From assembly GCA_905183005.1 (NCBI GenBank), contig CAJJDO010000050.1, positions 17,851 through 81,850 of the forward strand: a DNA stretch of 64,000 bases, written 5' to 3'. Each line of letters opens with the position of its first letter. The stretch's first letter is position 1. Below the pieces are notes generated by a model. The model was not told the origin of the DNA, made no database searches, and was given only the letters and a program-made list of their open reading frames with translations. Made by a program: the position numbers and the translations under genes. Positions 13,828-25,343 of the stretch are shown piece by piece. Origin of the DNA: Paramecium pentaurelia (taxonomy: Eukaryota > Ciliophora > Oligohymenophorea > Peniculida > Parameciidae).

Positions 13828-14400
13828 ATGAGAAAGAATGAGTATGACTTATATGTAGATGATTAGATCTAATCTACAAAATATTAATTAACTCTAAAAT
13901 GTAAATATCATACAAAAGTTTCATAAATAAAAAAGTATTTTTACAAATACATCAAATAAAATATTGAGATTATTCATAATGATTTTACACTCTAAGATTA
14001 TATGATTGTAGATTAGATATTCTCTCGATATTGTTAAAATATTATTACTATATGCTTAAAAGCAAATCCAATGATTGATTGTTTTGTTAAACATCAAATG
14101 TAATACTAAAATTTACTAAAATAAAAAACTACTTAAAATGAAAAAATATTAGAGGAGCTTTCAAAAATGGAAGATCCTTAAAGTGATTTAGATACTCAAT
14201 CAACAATTACATTAAAGAAATGTACAAATTGTGGAATCTATGATAAAATGATTGAAAACTATTAAAGTTCAATATTGAATCTAATAGAAGAAAATGAACA
14301 ATTGTAATTAAAAATGAAATAACTTCAAGATCAACAAAAAATAATATTATAGAATGAATTTAATAAAGTGAATAACAGAAAAAAACATAAAAGATCATGA
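13828..14400 (+). CDS. Small CxxC/coiled-coil protein of unknown function
   Basis: An intronless ORF of 190 residues from the first ATG. The N-terminal ~95 residues could form a compact beta-rich domain (alternating hydrophobics around SQIKKYF and FTLQDYMIVDQIF); a ubiquitin-like fold is conceivable but unproven. Then comes a KKCTNCG pair, possibly metal binding, and a Gln/Glu-rich coiled coil ending in a basic KKHKRS tail. Its stop is part of a TCATGA palindrome shared with the convergent CDPK gene. I do not recognise the family. Confidence 0.7.
14395..14400. other. TCATGA palindrome forming both stop codons of a convergent pair
   Basis: On the plus strand, TGA at 14398-14400 ends the CxxC gene. 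On the minus strand, TGA at 14397-14395 ends the CDPK gene. The coding regions therefore overlap by 6 nt and neither has a separate 3' spacer, so the transcripts must overlap antisense. Confidence 0.85.
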
Positions 14401-15884
14401 TTATATCAATTTTTTCATCATATTTGTAAATTCTACTAATGATAAAGCTCCATCATGATTTGCATCAACTTCATTCATTATTTCTATCCATTAATCATTG
14501 CCAGCCAAATTACATTTAAAGGCTTCACATAATTCTTCAACATTAATATTTCCAGAAGCATTCTATAATATTTGATTTCACTAATACTCTGTCTATCAAT
14601 TTAAATGCAGTTTCAATCTTAGACTTTTATAAAATTGCTTATTTATCTATTGCTTAAGCTAAAAATTGCGAATAAGATAGAGTTTCATCTTCACCACATA
14701 TCTTATTAGTTTACCTTTCAGTTGTCTCAAAATCAAATATTTTTAACATAGCAGTTTATAATTCTTCAACATCAATATACCCATCATTTTTTGAATCAAT
14801 ATATGTAAATATCTCTCTTAATTCACTCAATTCCTCTCTTGAAGCTAAATACAATACTATTAATTTTAGTGTTGCTTCTTATAATTTTGATTGACTATTA
14901 TAATTAACTAAATTTGTTAACACTCTTTTTAATTAACCATCACTAACCTATAATTCAAAATTCTTAACAATCCAAGGATCATTCAAAGCTTATTCTATTG
15001 TTATTCTTTGACTTGGATCTTTAATTAAAATTTTCTTGACAAATTCTTTTGATTCATTGCTGTACTTGTTCCAATCTTATTCTTCAAAAATTAAAGGCTT
15101 CTTGAGAACATTGTCAATAATTTTTCTATTTGATTCTCCTCCAAAAGGAGGATATCCACATAATAAAATATAAGTGATAATTCCAATAGCCCAAATATCA
15201 ATTTATTCATTATATTTTTTTTATTGTATTTCTGGTGCTTAATAATAAGGATGGTTAACTGAACTATGCATTTTATGGGATATCTTTTAACACATACCAA
15301 AATCAATTAAAATAGCTGAAGCAAATTCAGAACTTCTTTCAAGCATAATATTTTCAGGTCTGATTTCTCTATGAGCAATCCCATGAAGATGACAATAATT
15401 TAATGCATATAATAATTATCTAATGATTCTTGCTGCCTATGTTTCAGAGAATGTTCTTCTCTCTTAAATTTTACTAAATAATTCTCCTCCAGAATAATAG
15501 TCTGTTATTATGTAATGAAATCTGTCATCACTATAATATTCATTTATTTTTAAAATATTTGGATGATCTAGTTTTTCTAAAATGTTGACTTCTGATGTAA
15601 CTCTTTCTTCTTCTTTTTCATTAGCATTCTTTTATACTATCTTTACAGCTCTCATTATTCCAGTTTTTTTATTTATTACTTTACGTATTTCTGAATATTA
15701 TCCTTTACCAATTGGAGGTGTCAAGAATTAATATTCTGTACTAACTCGACCCTTTTTTTTAATTAAAAGGTTTAACGCTAATACAGAGGGTTTCTCTATC
15801 GTTATTAGTTAAACTTTTACATTCTTATTTCCTTTGATACTCCTATTCAAATTCCGCCTAGCTTTTCATTATTTTATTACCCAT
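14395..15884 (-). CDS. Calcium-dependent protein kinase (CDPK) with altered catalytic loop
   Basis: The product is 481 residues with introns 14563-14587 (25 nt, TAG) and 15862-15880 (19 nt, AAG, right after the start). Order: N-terminal [12 protein letters not shown] lead typical of ciliate CDPKs, IGKGQYSEIRK glycine loop, RAVKIVQK Lys, catalytic loop [18 protein letters not shown], then EF-hands. Calcium loops include [24 protein letters not shown] and [12 protein letters not shown]; one further hand is degenerate. The HRD Asp is Glu and the following Lys is Arg, so catalysis may be weak or absent although DFG is intact. Known family members couple Ca2+ to Ser/Thr phosphorylation. An unspliced start would instead read MGNKIMKS, a possible myristoylation signal, but that frame does not join the kinase. 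Confidence 0.85.
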
Positions 15885-16021
15885 TGATATTTATTAATAA
15901 TGATTATTTAATAATTTTATAATAATTCTTAAAAATACTATTATCATTATAATATGATTTTTATTTACACCTTATAAGAATGTGAGGTATGGTTAGTTTA
16001 TTAAATTAAAAATACATTATT

Positions 16022-17135
16022 TCAATTAAATAATTCCTTAACTTTATTAATACATCCAATAACTTTTTCTCTTAATGTCTTTATTGTCAAATTAAATCCA
16101 GTTTTTATTTTAAAATCACCATCTAAGTAACCTCTAATTATTAATTTCCCATCTTTTTAACTTATTCTCAATCCTCCTAACATAATTTATCCTTCCTAAA
16201 ACTATGAAGTTCTAATAAAATTATAAAATAATTTACATTTTAGATTATTATTGATCTTAAAATCTAATTGATTTATAAACAATGAAATAATCTTCATTCA
16301 GCAATTCTATATATTTTATGTATGTAATTAATTGTTTTTTAATCATCAAATGTTTGTTTAATTGTAATTATCCAATAGACATTTATTCATTGATATGCTT
16401 TAATTAATAGTTTTCAAATAAATCATAATCAAATAAAGTGTTTTCATTAGACCATTTAAGAAATTTATTAATTTCTGTATTCAACTCAAATTGAAACCTA
16501 TATTATAATTATTATATAAACACTTAATTTAAATGAACATGACATTTTGCATAAAATAATGAGAAAAATACAATTCAATATTATTGATATTCTAAATATA
16601 GGTATCACTGTCATCTATTATATCAACTAATTCAGTAAATTTTTCAAGTGTCTCTTACACATATAAAGTTAATTCATCAACTTTTATAGAATCTATGTTA
16701 GAAAATGTAATAATTCCATTTTCTATTGATTGTAATTATTATTATTGCAGTTGATTTGTACAATCTGAAATCTGTTTATTTTACTTTTTTAAAATAAATT
16801 TATCTTCTTCTTTTATTTACATTGATGAGTTTGTAGAAGGTGATCTTACAATTGATAATTATTTATTAGAAATGGTTTCCAATGTTAGATCATTCTCATT
16901 TTTTTCCTCGTTTTTATCTACTTAACATGATGATAAATCATTAGAATGACTAATATCTTGTGCAAAACCTAAATTTGGGATGGAATAAACTTATCTATTA
17001 TGCTTGTATTTTTCCTTATGTTTCTTCAGCAGGATTATTGGATAAATTTACTAATTAATGTGAAGACACTGAGGCAGAGGGCTTGCTTCTTATGAAAAAA
17101 CAACACTCTTTGCATTTAGTGATTAATAATCCCAT
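16022..17135 (-). CDS. Unknown protein, coiled-coil rich
   Basis: The product is 346 residues after removing introns 16212-16236, 16498-16523 and 16969-16990 (25, 26 and 22 nt, all TAG); the spliced length is a multiple of three. The N terminus MGLLITKCKECCFF has Gly2 and several Cys and could be lipidated (inference). A Ser/Asn/Gln-rich low-complexity region follows, then helical coiled-coil stretches (KFTELVDIIDD region). The C terminus GKLIIRGYLDGDFKIK looks like a beta hairpin. I do not recognise the family. It is 143 nt downstream of the next minus-strand gene. Confidence 0.65.
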
Positions 17136-17278
17136 TTTAGTTTTCAAAGTTGATTATTTTTATAATACTATTTTTATTCAAATAAAAAATACTCTATTTT
17201 GTACATATTATGATTTATAATTAAAATAATTAATCTTTTGTAAATTTTAATAGGTTCAAATTAATTATCATCATAGCA

Positions 17279-17689
17279 TCAAATTTCAAATGACCTTTAC
17301 TTGCCTAGTAAAAATGGACTTAATACAGTTCCAGAATCTCTTTTTGAATTACTTTGATCCATGCCAAATTTTATAATTTATATAGTATTAATCATTGGTG
17401 ATTCTCCTATCACCTGTTAAAAAATTATATTTCTCTATTTTGGTTATTCACTAAATTAATGAAACTTATACTAAAACTCTTATTCTTTTGATGTAGGATC
17501 AGTCTTAAATTTAAGACCTAATGATTTTAAATAGCCCACCACTCGCCTTTCTACTTCCAATTATTATAAATCGTGACAATGAAATTGTGGTAATAAACTA
17601 TCTAATGATTCAACAGACTCTCTAGCAAAGTCTTCAAGTATTTCAATTTTAGATCTTGATAAATCCTCTCCTTTTTTACCATATTACAT
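17279..17689 (-). CDS. Small protein of unknown function
   Basis: A single-exon ORF of 136 residues (ATG 17689, TGA 17279). It contains a helical SLDSLLPQFHCHDLQQLEVE region, then GYLKSLGLKFKTD and a Ser-rich tail. The gap to the upstream Noc4-like gene is only 67 nt. It has no membrane segment and no recognised motif. Coding composition is good and the ORF is TGA-free, which supports a real gene. Confidence 0.6.
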
Positions 17690-17756
17690 GATTTTTTAAA
17701 TGAAATATGAAATTTGTTAAATAATGATAAGAATTTTTGATTTATATATATAATGG

Positions 17757-18933
17757 TCAAAATTACGCTTCTAACAGTTATTGGTCCTACAATTCGATTA
17801 CATCATTAAGGTTAAAATAATCAAAAATACTTAGATCATCTTCTAAATAAGATATTATTCTTTTAATCTCTGGATGCCAATGGCTAAATTAAGTCAAAAA
17901 AAATACTTTTAATAAGATGCTAATTCTACTAGTTAGGTATCACCTTATTATAAAAATTGTTTTAGTGTAACATGCTTTTTGAAGATGTTAAAAATTAATT
18001 GAGTAGCTGACAATTATAAAGAACATGATTCTTTAAGAAAAGCTCTAAGTACAGATTAAATTATTCTAGCTAATGTTTATAAGGGAACTTTTGATGACTT
18101 AGTTGCTACATCAATTAATTTAAATAATTTTGATTTTGATGAACATTCGAATGCTCCTTCAGTATCAATAATTTGTATCAACTATTTGAATATGAGAATA
18201 GTTTTACTCTTTCATAGAAATTTTCTAAATTATAATTAAATCTAGTAATTAAAATCAATAAAGATTAAAGAGAATTAATTTTTAATTCTAAACTTCCATT
18301 ATCTATACTATGTTATAAGAAATCAGCTAAAATTAATGGATTATCCACTTTATCAACCAAATGAGTATTTATCAATTTTGAAAATGAAAGTCTTTCTTAA
18401 TTATTGGTAATCTTTGATAATTGTTTTTAAACAAAAATAGTAAATTGAGCCTTATCTGTTTATTCAATTTCTGGAAATCTTTTTAATAATATGATAAATT
18501 TCTCAAAATCAAATGTGAGATATTGTAATACTTCAAAGTAATTAGAATGAATAGGAATTTCAAATCCTTTTTCAACTGATGTTTCTACTAGTCTTACATA
18601 TGGTGGACAATTAATTGTTTATTCAATGCTTAATAATAAATCATTATAAAATGAATGTTAGAATAACAATCTTAAGAAGACACTCCATTTCACATTCAAA
18701 AAATTGTCTATTTAATTACTTTCATTTTATCTATTATTATTATTTTTTTTTAAGTTCCATTAATTCCATTCAGATCCATATGAAATCACAAATAACTTTT
18801 TATCTTGCAAATATAAAAAAATCCTTCTTAGAGTTTAAACTAACTCTTGTGTCAATGGCATAGACAAGAGTGAATTCAATTTGTTTAGATTTCCATCTTC
18901 AATAATCTCACTTGCTAGTTTAAGAATAACCAT
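17757..18933 (-). CDS. Noc4-like CBF/Mak21-family ribosome biogenesis protein
   Basis: The product is 375 residues with introns 17884-17906 (23 nt, TAG) and 18182-18207 (26 nt, TAG). The central and C-terminal region resembles the CBF/MAK21 domain as seen in Noc4: LLILITRFN followed by NFYERLIQI, FKLIDVATKSSKVPLQT, RAFLKESCSLQLSA, QLIFNIFKKH, and VELASYQNHWHPEI (the family's WEL..L..H.HP block). Known Noc4 pairs with Nop14 in small-subunit processome assembly in the nucleolus. The protein is shorter than the roughly 500-residue animal/yeast forms, mainly at the N terminus. Its start is 23 nt from that of the divergent gene at 18957. Confidence 0.6.
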
Positions 18934-18956
18934 CAATTAATTTTATATTATAATAT
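18934..18956. promoter_or_regulatory. 23-nt bidirectional intergenic spacer
   Basis: The two start codons of the Noc4-like gene (-) and the propeller-like gene (+) are separated only by this A/T-only stretch except for its edges (AATTAATTTTATATTATAAT). Both promoters and 5' leaders must fit here or overlap the neighbouring coding sequence. Confidence 0.5.
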
Positions 18957-20861
18957 ATGCAATAATTATTGAAAGAAGGAGGGAACAGAAATCCTAAATA
19001 AAATTAATTTGAATGGAGATCTATTACTCCTGAAAGAGAATTTGGTTAAATGTTATAAGGTAAACCTTTAATAACAGAACCAAATGAAAATAAATAAACA
19101 GCTAAATCAATGAGTTAAGAAAATAATATCAATAATCATGATTTCTAATCAAAACATACTAATTTAAATAAGTTATTAATACCTGAAAGTTAGTAATAGA
19201 AATTTTAAAGACCTTTAAATTACATGTAAACATCATTAAAGAAAATGTCAGAAATTGGTTAACAAATTAATTCAATCTTACAAAAATTCAAATAAAATAG
19301 GATTCATCGACCTCAATCAGATTTAAATATGTTTGATAAGCATTCTATGATGAAAAAAACTAGTTAAAATGACATTAGTCTATCAACTAATTTGAATTTG
19401 AATCATAGTTATATTGATAATCGAGGTACTGAAACTGAAAGATCATATTTTTAATACAAAAATCATAAAGATAATGGAAAATAACTTAATAAGGATTCAA
19501 AAGAATATCAATTCCTATTTTAAAACAGTAATAATTAATTTTAAACGAATTCTTTAAAAAAAATTATAGAAAAAAAAATAGCTTTAGCTATGTAGACAAA
19601 TACAAATAATAATTTATATAATGATTACAAAAAATAAATTAATAAAGAATCTAAATAAGATAGATCTTATAATATCTAAAAATATATTACAAATAAATTC
19701 TTAAGAAATTCATCATGTTTATAACCAAATGAAAAAAGTGATAGAAAGAATAAATAAATGTCTAGTTATTTTTCATAAAATCATTATTCTAAAAGTTAAT
19801 CCTCATTCTTAATTGAGAGAGAAAATAGCAAATCAGAAAATACAACTAGTAGAAATAATAGAATTAGAGTATCTAGTTATATTAAAACACCTACTAAAAA
19901 TAATAGTGATCTAATTAAACAATTTAGTCCTAGATTTATTTCTTAATAATTATCTTCATATTAAGTTAGTTCTAGTAAAATTAATTCTTTATTGTCATCC
20001 ATGAATAAAGATATAGAAAAAATAAAAACACATAATAATATTTAAAATTTAAATATTTATCATATATAGGCAATACCACTATTTTTAAGTAATGATCCTA
20101 ATTAAACTCATGTAATTGTTGCATGTTCTGATTTATCAGTACGCGCAATCAATTTATATTCAGGTAGAATATAAGTATTGGGTAAACATTATAAACCAAT
20201 TAAATCTATTACTAAAATTGTAATTTAACATAATTTTAAAACATTTTATTCTTGCTCATTAGATAATTAAGTAATTTAATGGGTAAGTGAATCAATGCAT
20301 GGCACCTATAGATTGAAACATTCTTGGAGGATGGATGAAGTCCCATTATAACTCTATTAAACTGAAAAAGGAGTACTATATATTGTAACAGCTAATTATA
20401 TTTTCTATTTTTCTTCTGTAACAAAAAAATAAATTTCATATCATGGAGTATTTAATTGTATGATTTAAACATCCAATAATATTTTGGTTGCTATTGATAA
20501 TTTCATATACAAATTATAAGCTGATACTCTCTAATTAGTTTGTACTTCAAAAAAGCCTATAAAAAATATGATATATGAAGAAGGCTTACTTTATGTACTT
20601 TAAAGAGATGGAGCATTATTAATTTATGAAGAAGCAAAACATTTAAAGTTTAATTCAGAAATAGATATAGGAGCTATGAATATCTATAGCATGCAAAATG
20701 GTTAAATTATTATCTAAACAAATGATAGTGAATTTATTGTTTATTCTTAACAAATAAGTAAATCATATCAGATAGATGGTAAAATAAAATGTCTATTAGC
20801 ATTATAATAAATGTTATTAATAGGAAGTAATAAGAAATTGATTGAAACACTTAAATTTTGA
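18957..20861 (+). CDS. WD40/beta-propeller-like protein with disordered N-terminal half
   Basis: An intronless ORF of 634 residues. Residues 1 to about 360 are Asn/Ser/Lys/Gln-rich and look disordered, with short Ser-Asn blocks. From about residue 370 there are repeated beta-strand blocks with propeller spacing, including VIVACSDLSVRAINLYSG, FYSCSLDNQVIQWVSES (the WD-like SxDxxVxxW pattern), LLYVLQRDGALLIYEE and IIIQTNDSEFIVYS. This suggests a C-terminal six- to seven-bladed propeller used as a scaffold. I cannot name an orthologue. A nearer ATG at 19050 is possible, but the one at 18957 is in frame and upstream of coding-like sequence. Confidence 0.7.
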
Positions 20862-21155
20862 ATATTATATTATGTTTACTTTATAATGAAATAATTATCT
20901 AAGGATATTATAAATAAATTATTATATAGAAGTATTTACATTAAAAATATAAAATGAAATAAAGTATTTGTTTAGAATCACTAGAAATATGTCTATATTA
21001 TTTAATTATCACTCCAAATTTAGGTAGCATAAAGAAAAAATATATGTGAAATTCTATCTGATAATATATATTTTTATAATTATTTTAATGAATAATTAAT
21101 TCCTAATCTCTTAAGAAAATATTTAAATTTTAAATATAAATAACATTTATAGCAT

Positions 21156-22073
21156 TCATTCTTAAATTTATTAAATTAGCATTTTGTTCAATCTAAAATA
21201 CCTTTCTATATCTACTTTATTATTTTTCACAAGGTATCTACACCATTAAAAATCTAACAAAAATTTCATTGCTATACTCCTCATCTATTAACAACTCTTT
21301 ATTGACCTTATTAATTTTAATTTTCCAGAAAATTGAGGATTGCTCTCTAAAAATTTTTTAGCTTTACAAGTAAACTGAATATTGTCTTGAATATCTTCCA
21401 TAAATTTTTGTAGAGCTCCATGTATGCATTTGTAATAATTTTTGGTAGTTTTAGGATAAAATTATTATTCTACTTAAGGAGAAGTAATCCCAATTGGATT
21501 GGGATTACTTGTATATTCTATTATTATAGGTGTTTGAGAAATTTGATCATAAATTATATTAAATTGGTCTTCATTAGATTTTTGCGATATAATGGATAGG
21601 TCTTAATTACTTTGTGAATCACCTTCATTCATATGAGGTGAAGAGCATGCTTGACTATGAAGTTCTACTTAACAATCCTTATAAATTGCTTCATCATTAA
21701 ATGAGCATTTCTTCAAAATACTTCCATCATCATCATATAAGTATAAAGTTTGCTTCGATTAATTTTTGGTTGGTAACTTACTTAATTAATTTTCTTATGA
21801 AGTTTAGTTTCTATGATTTAAAGATGATTGATCTTAGGATTTCTACCCATCTTTTTAAATTGTATTATCCTAGTTTGGTAACTCTTAAGGTGAATCATTT
21901 TATGAATCTCTGTCCTTATCAATTTAAGATTATTCATCTAAGGATTACTCTTCTTAAATGTTATTTTCCTAGACTGAAAACTCAAAAAATATATTATTTT
22001 ATGATTCTCTGTTCTCATCATTTAAAGATTCTTCATCTAAGGATTACTACTATTTTGAAGAAGCCCCATCCAT
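21156..22073 (-). CDS. Unknown protein with acidic/Gln-rich N terminus
   Basis: A single-exon ORF of 305 residues read with the ciliate code. The N-terminal ~100 residues contain imperfect Q/D/E/S repeats (EEQSLDEQS, QSLDEESL, SQDQSSLN types). A plus-strand standard-code ORF over 21701-22075 is only the antisense shadow of these repeats. The middle has KKCSFNDE and IGITSPQ. The C-terminal portion (CIHGALQKFMEDIQ) is helical and basic. After about codon 225 another frame (KINKVNKELL...) also looks coding, so the extreme C terminus could be altered by an intron I cannot place. Family unknown. Confidence 0.55.
21482..21510. repeat. 29-nt near-perfect inverted repeat inside a coding region
   Basis: Thirteen-base arms AAGTAATCCCAAT / ATTGGGATTACTT flank a TGG centre. 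It lies inside the minus-strand gene, where it encodes the NPNPIGIT region. As RNA it would form a 13-bp hairpin. Confidence 0.8.
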
Positions 22074-22367
22074 AAAATGTTAAAATAATTATTAAAAATT
22101 GATTAATACGAAAATATGATTTATAGCAAAAAAAAATAAAAAAGGGCAAGAAAATAAAAGCCCAGGAAATTAAGACTGATAAAATCTGATTTTTTATATA
22201 TAAAAATAATAGAATTAAAATTTTTAATTTAATAAAAATTTCTGAAAAATTAGTGATTATTTTGGTTAACTGTCAAATTATTTAATCCTCATAAGAAGCA
22301 AAAGATCATATTATTTCATTTAAATCAAATTATTATATAGATAATTAAGGGAAGAGACATTATTTAA

Positions 22368-24115
22368 TCAACATTGTTTTAATACAGATTTAAATTTCTA
22401 TTAAATAGTCGAAAGTTTTTTATCATCTTTTTATTTCTAGAGAAATAGATTAACCGGACTCTTAGTGATTATTTAATCAAAATTAATTGATTAATTATTC
22501 TTTTTCTTATTAAATAATAATAATTATATTACATTAGCTATTTGAATTGTCTATCCACTATTTGTATTTTAATTTATATTGGTAATCATTAATTACATAT
22601 TTAATTATTTTTTATAATTTTAATTTTCTGATCTATTAACTTTACTTTTATAATTTGTTGAATTTTTTGCAGAACCTAATTCAACAGTTTTATTATTATA
22701 TTTTTATGAATACTTTTTAATTTGAATAGATTTAAAAGGATATTACTATTGCAAATAGACTTCTGCTAATTAATGATTGACCCATTTTGAAGAATTAGGT
22801 TTATATTTGTTTGTGGTTGATATAGATCTTAATTTCTGTTTATGAGTTTTATTTTAAACTTCATAAATTTATTACTCTGGTTCAATATTAAAATTGGCTT
22901 GCTTAGTATTTGAGAATAATTATTCTTTCATAGATCTAGTCCTACTCTTCATTCCAATATATTTGGCTTTGAAATTAGTTATTGATTACATTTTCTAATG
23001 ATTGGAATAACAAAACCACATTTTTATGATTCAATAATTGGTTTAAGTAATACAATCTCAAAATTTCCTTAATCCATCTTAATCTTCGCATCTTCATCAA
23101 TTGCCTAGATTTTCAAGTAAATAAATACTTATTTTGATATATCGTAAAATTTTATATGAACATTCAACAATTAGTTTATTAATGGTAAATCCTTTGGTAA
23201 ATATAAGTAAGCTATTTCTAAAGCCCTTGATAAATAATTCTCTGCTTCACTAAAACAGAAAGATTCAACTTTCTATACAAATTTAGACTCTGTTGAAGTG
23301 CAATATAAGGAAATAACAAATAAACAAATCATATGTAAATATTATTAATTAGTAGGAAAGTCCATCTCATGTATGAAATTATTTAAATTTATTGGATTCA
23401 TTTGGATGAAGTATAATATATTGGCTCTTTGATAATATGTTTATGGACATTCAGAATACACTAAATCATAACTCTTTAATACTAATCATTTTACTTCTTA
23501 AGTAGTTTAGGTTTGAATTTAATAACCCTAAACTATGGTTTGATGTTTTGGTTTTAAAATTGGTATACTCTTCCTAAGAATTTCCTCAAGAACTTATTAA
23601 TGTATTTAACTTTGCATGTATTTTTGAAGATCTATTAATATTTTTGATGATTTTCTTATTGCCATTTTAGCAAAAGCCAAAGATTCAGAATGTTGATCAC
23701 TCTCTGAAAGAATGATACAGCATTACAAATAACAATGCAGACGTATAATTGATAACAAATACCCTTCTTAATCTGTTCTTGGGGTTTTTTTCAAAGCTAA
23801 AATTGCATCTTCAAAACAAGTAAATGCTTATTCTAACCAACCAATTGCATAAAAGACTATTCCCAAATTTATTCTTATTATTAGGAAATAATGAATTAAT
23901 GGATTAGAATAGGAAATGGCAGTTAATATTTATTCTGCTTATTTTAAGTGATATACACATTGTGAATATTAATTAGCTTCAAAGTCTTAAATACTTAATT
24001 AAATAAAGTCAATTAACTATTATTCTGCTTAATCTTCATTAATTTTAAGAGTTTTATTGTTTCTTTTTTAATTTGTCTCTATAATATTAAATATTGAGTT
24101 TACATTCTTAACCAT
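22368..24115 (-). CDS. TPR-like helical repeat protein, basic C-terminal tail
   Basis: The product is 567 residues with introns 22967-22989 (23 nt, AAG) and 23474-23494 (21 nt, AAG). The N-terminal two thirds show helix pairs of TPR type: QCVYHLKQAEQILTA, NLGIVFYAIGWLEQAFTCFE, LAFAKMAIRKS, YQRANILYF, EAENYLSRALEIAYLYL. The last ~190 residues after the second junction (start RTRSMKEQLF) are Lys/Asn/Gln-rich and disordered. Without the intron at 22967 the TPR part would stop at 22949, and an overlapping ATG would open the tail as a separate gene; one gene is the simpler reading. TPRs are protein-interaction scaffolds; no partner can be inferred. Confidence 0.65.
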
Positions 24116-24601
24116 CATTATAATTCATATGTAAAATCTCTACAGGTTAAACTTGGTCTAAAATTTATTGGAGAATATTAATATCTGTTGAGGGAGGGAT
24201 AGGATTTTATTTTTTTTAAGTGTTCGAGACTAGATTATTTAAAAACTTCGGAGATTTTAGTTCTTACATTTTTTATTATAATAATATATATATATATAAT
24301 ATAGAAGTATAATAAATATCTTATTAAATAATATGTATATAAGATTATAAAAATATTTATTTTTGAGTCATTAAGTATGATGAAAAATAAAGAAAATTAA
24401 AATTAAAAGAAAAATACAAAAGAAATGTGAAAAGATAGAAATAGTTAAGATAGATTTATTATGTATAATATATAATTTAATTCATTTTTAGTAATTCTCT
24501 TTTATTTATTTTTATATACTTGTTATCAGTTTTTTTAAAGAATTAATGTTCCTTGTATTTATAAAAATTAACTATAAACAATTATATATACGTTTTATTT
24601 A
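24116..24601. other. AT-rich divergent intergenic region with TA run
   Basis: Separates the TPR-like gene (-) from a small membrane protein (+). It includes a (TA)n-like run near 24283-24300. There is no open frame of note. Confidence 0.5.
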
Positions 24602-25171
24602 ATGAATTAACAGCAAGAAGAAGTAGAAATATTTGATAACCCGACTTCAAATAGAAATTCTGAAGAAATAAGTAAATCCCTTTTTTCTACTGTTTTTGCC
24701 ATCATTTACAATTCCAGTTGGGGACTATTGTTTCTAATTTTTCGACATTATAGTAATTAGATTTTGGTTTTAATCAAGAGATGATTCCGAATGCCAGCTG
24801 ATTGATTCATGGACACTATACACAGAGATTGTATTATTTACTATAGCTGGATATAAATTGTATGTGGTTTAACAATATTAGATTAATCGAATTACCGATT
24901 TAATATTAGACTAATGAATAATGGAAAAATTAATTGTTTGATGTTGTAGATTATCTAGAACTGTTTTTTAATGTAGTTATTCTAATTGGATTAACTGTAA
25001 CAAAATTTATAAATACTTTATTAGTATGCTTATCTCTAGGACGAAGAATGTTATCATCTCAAAAGATTTGTTTTAGGATATTTGATCGTTACATACTTAA
25101 TACTAATGATATGGTTGATATCCTTCATATATATTATTTGCAGTAGAGAACAATTTACCCAAAACTTATGA
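24602..25171 (+). CDS. Small multispan membrane protein, unknown
   Basis: The product is 162 residues with introns 24730-24760 (31 nt), 24860-24881 (22 nt) and 24997-25024 (28 nt), all ending TAG; the spliced length is divisible by three. A polar N terminus (QQEEVEIFDNP) is followed by hydrophobic segments around SSWGLLF, LYTEIVLFTIAGY, YLELFFNVVILIGL and a long C-terminal LIVTYLILMIWLISFIYIICS. A DSECQLIDSW segment lies between the first two. Similar small helical segments precede RING domains in some ciliate membrane E3 ligases, but no RING is present here. Function unknown. Confidence 0.65.
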
Positions 25172-25343
25172 TAAAATTAAATAAATTTTATTCGCATTTA
25201 ATATACATATGCTTTAAGAAATGTATATAAATTTTCTAAAACTAAATAAATAAGTTCTAATTATTTCTAAATTTTAATATAATTCCTTCTATTATTCATA
25301 AAAGTCATTTATAAATATAATTTATAAATATTTCAGAAAAATA

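Noticed and set aside
21701..22075. 124-residue plus-strand ORF (standard code)
   Set aside because: It is the antisense of Gln/Ser/Asp repeats in the minus-strand gene at 21156-22073, which is open far longer under the ciliate code.
24280..24305. TA-repeat as a regulatory element
   Set aside because: Similar TA runs occur throughout the AT-rich spacers and inside introns; no specific support.
24934..25146. 70-residue plus-strand ORF beginning at TTG
   Set aside because: It reads through the intron at 24997-25024; the spliced frame gives a better membrane protein ending at 25171.
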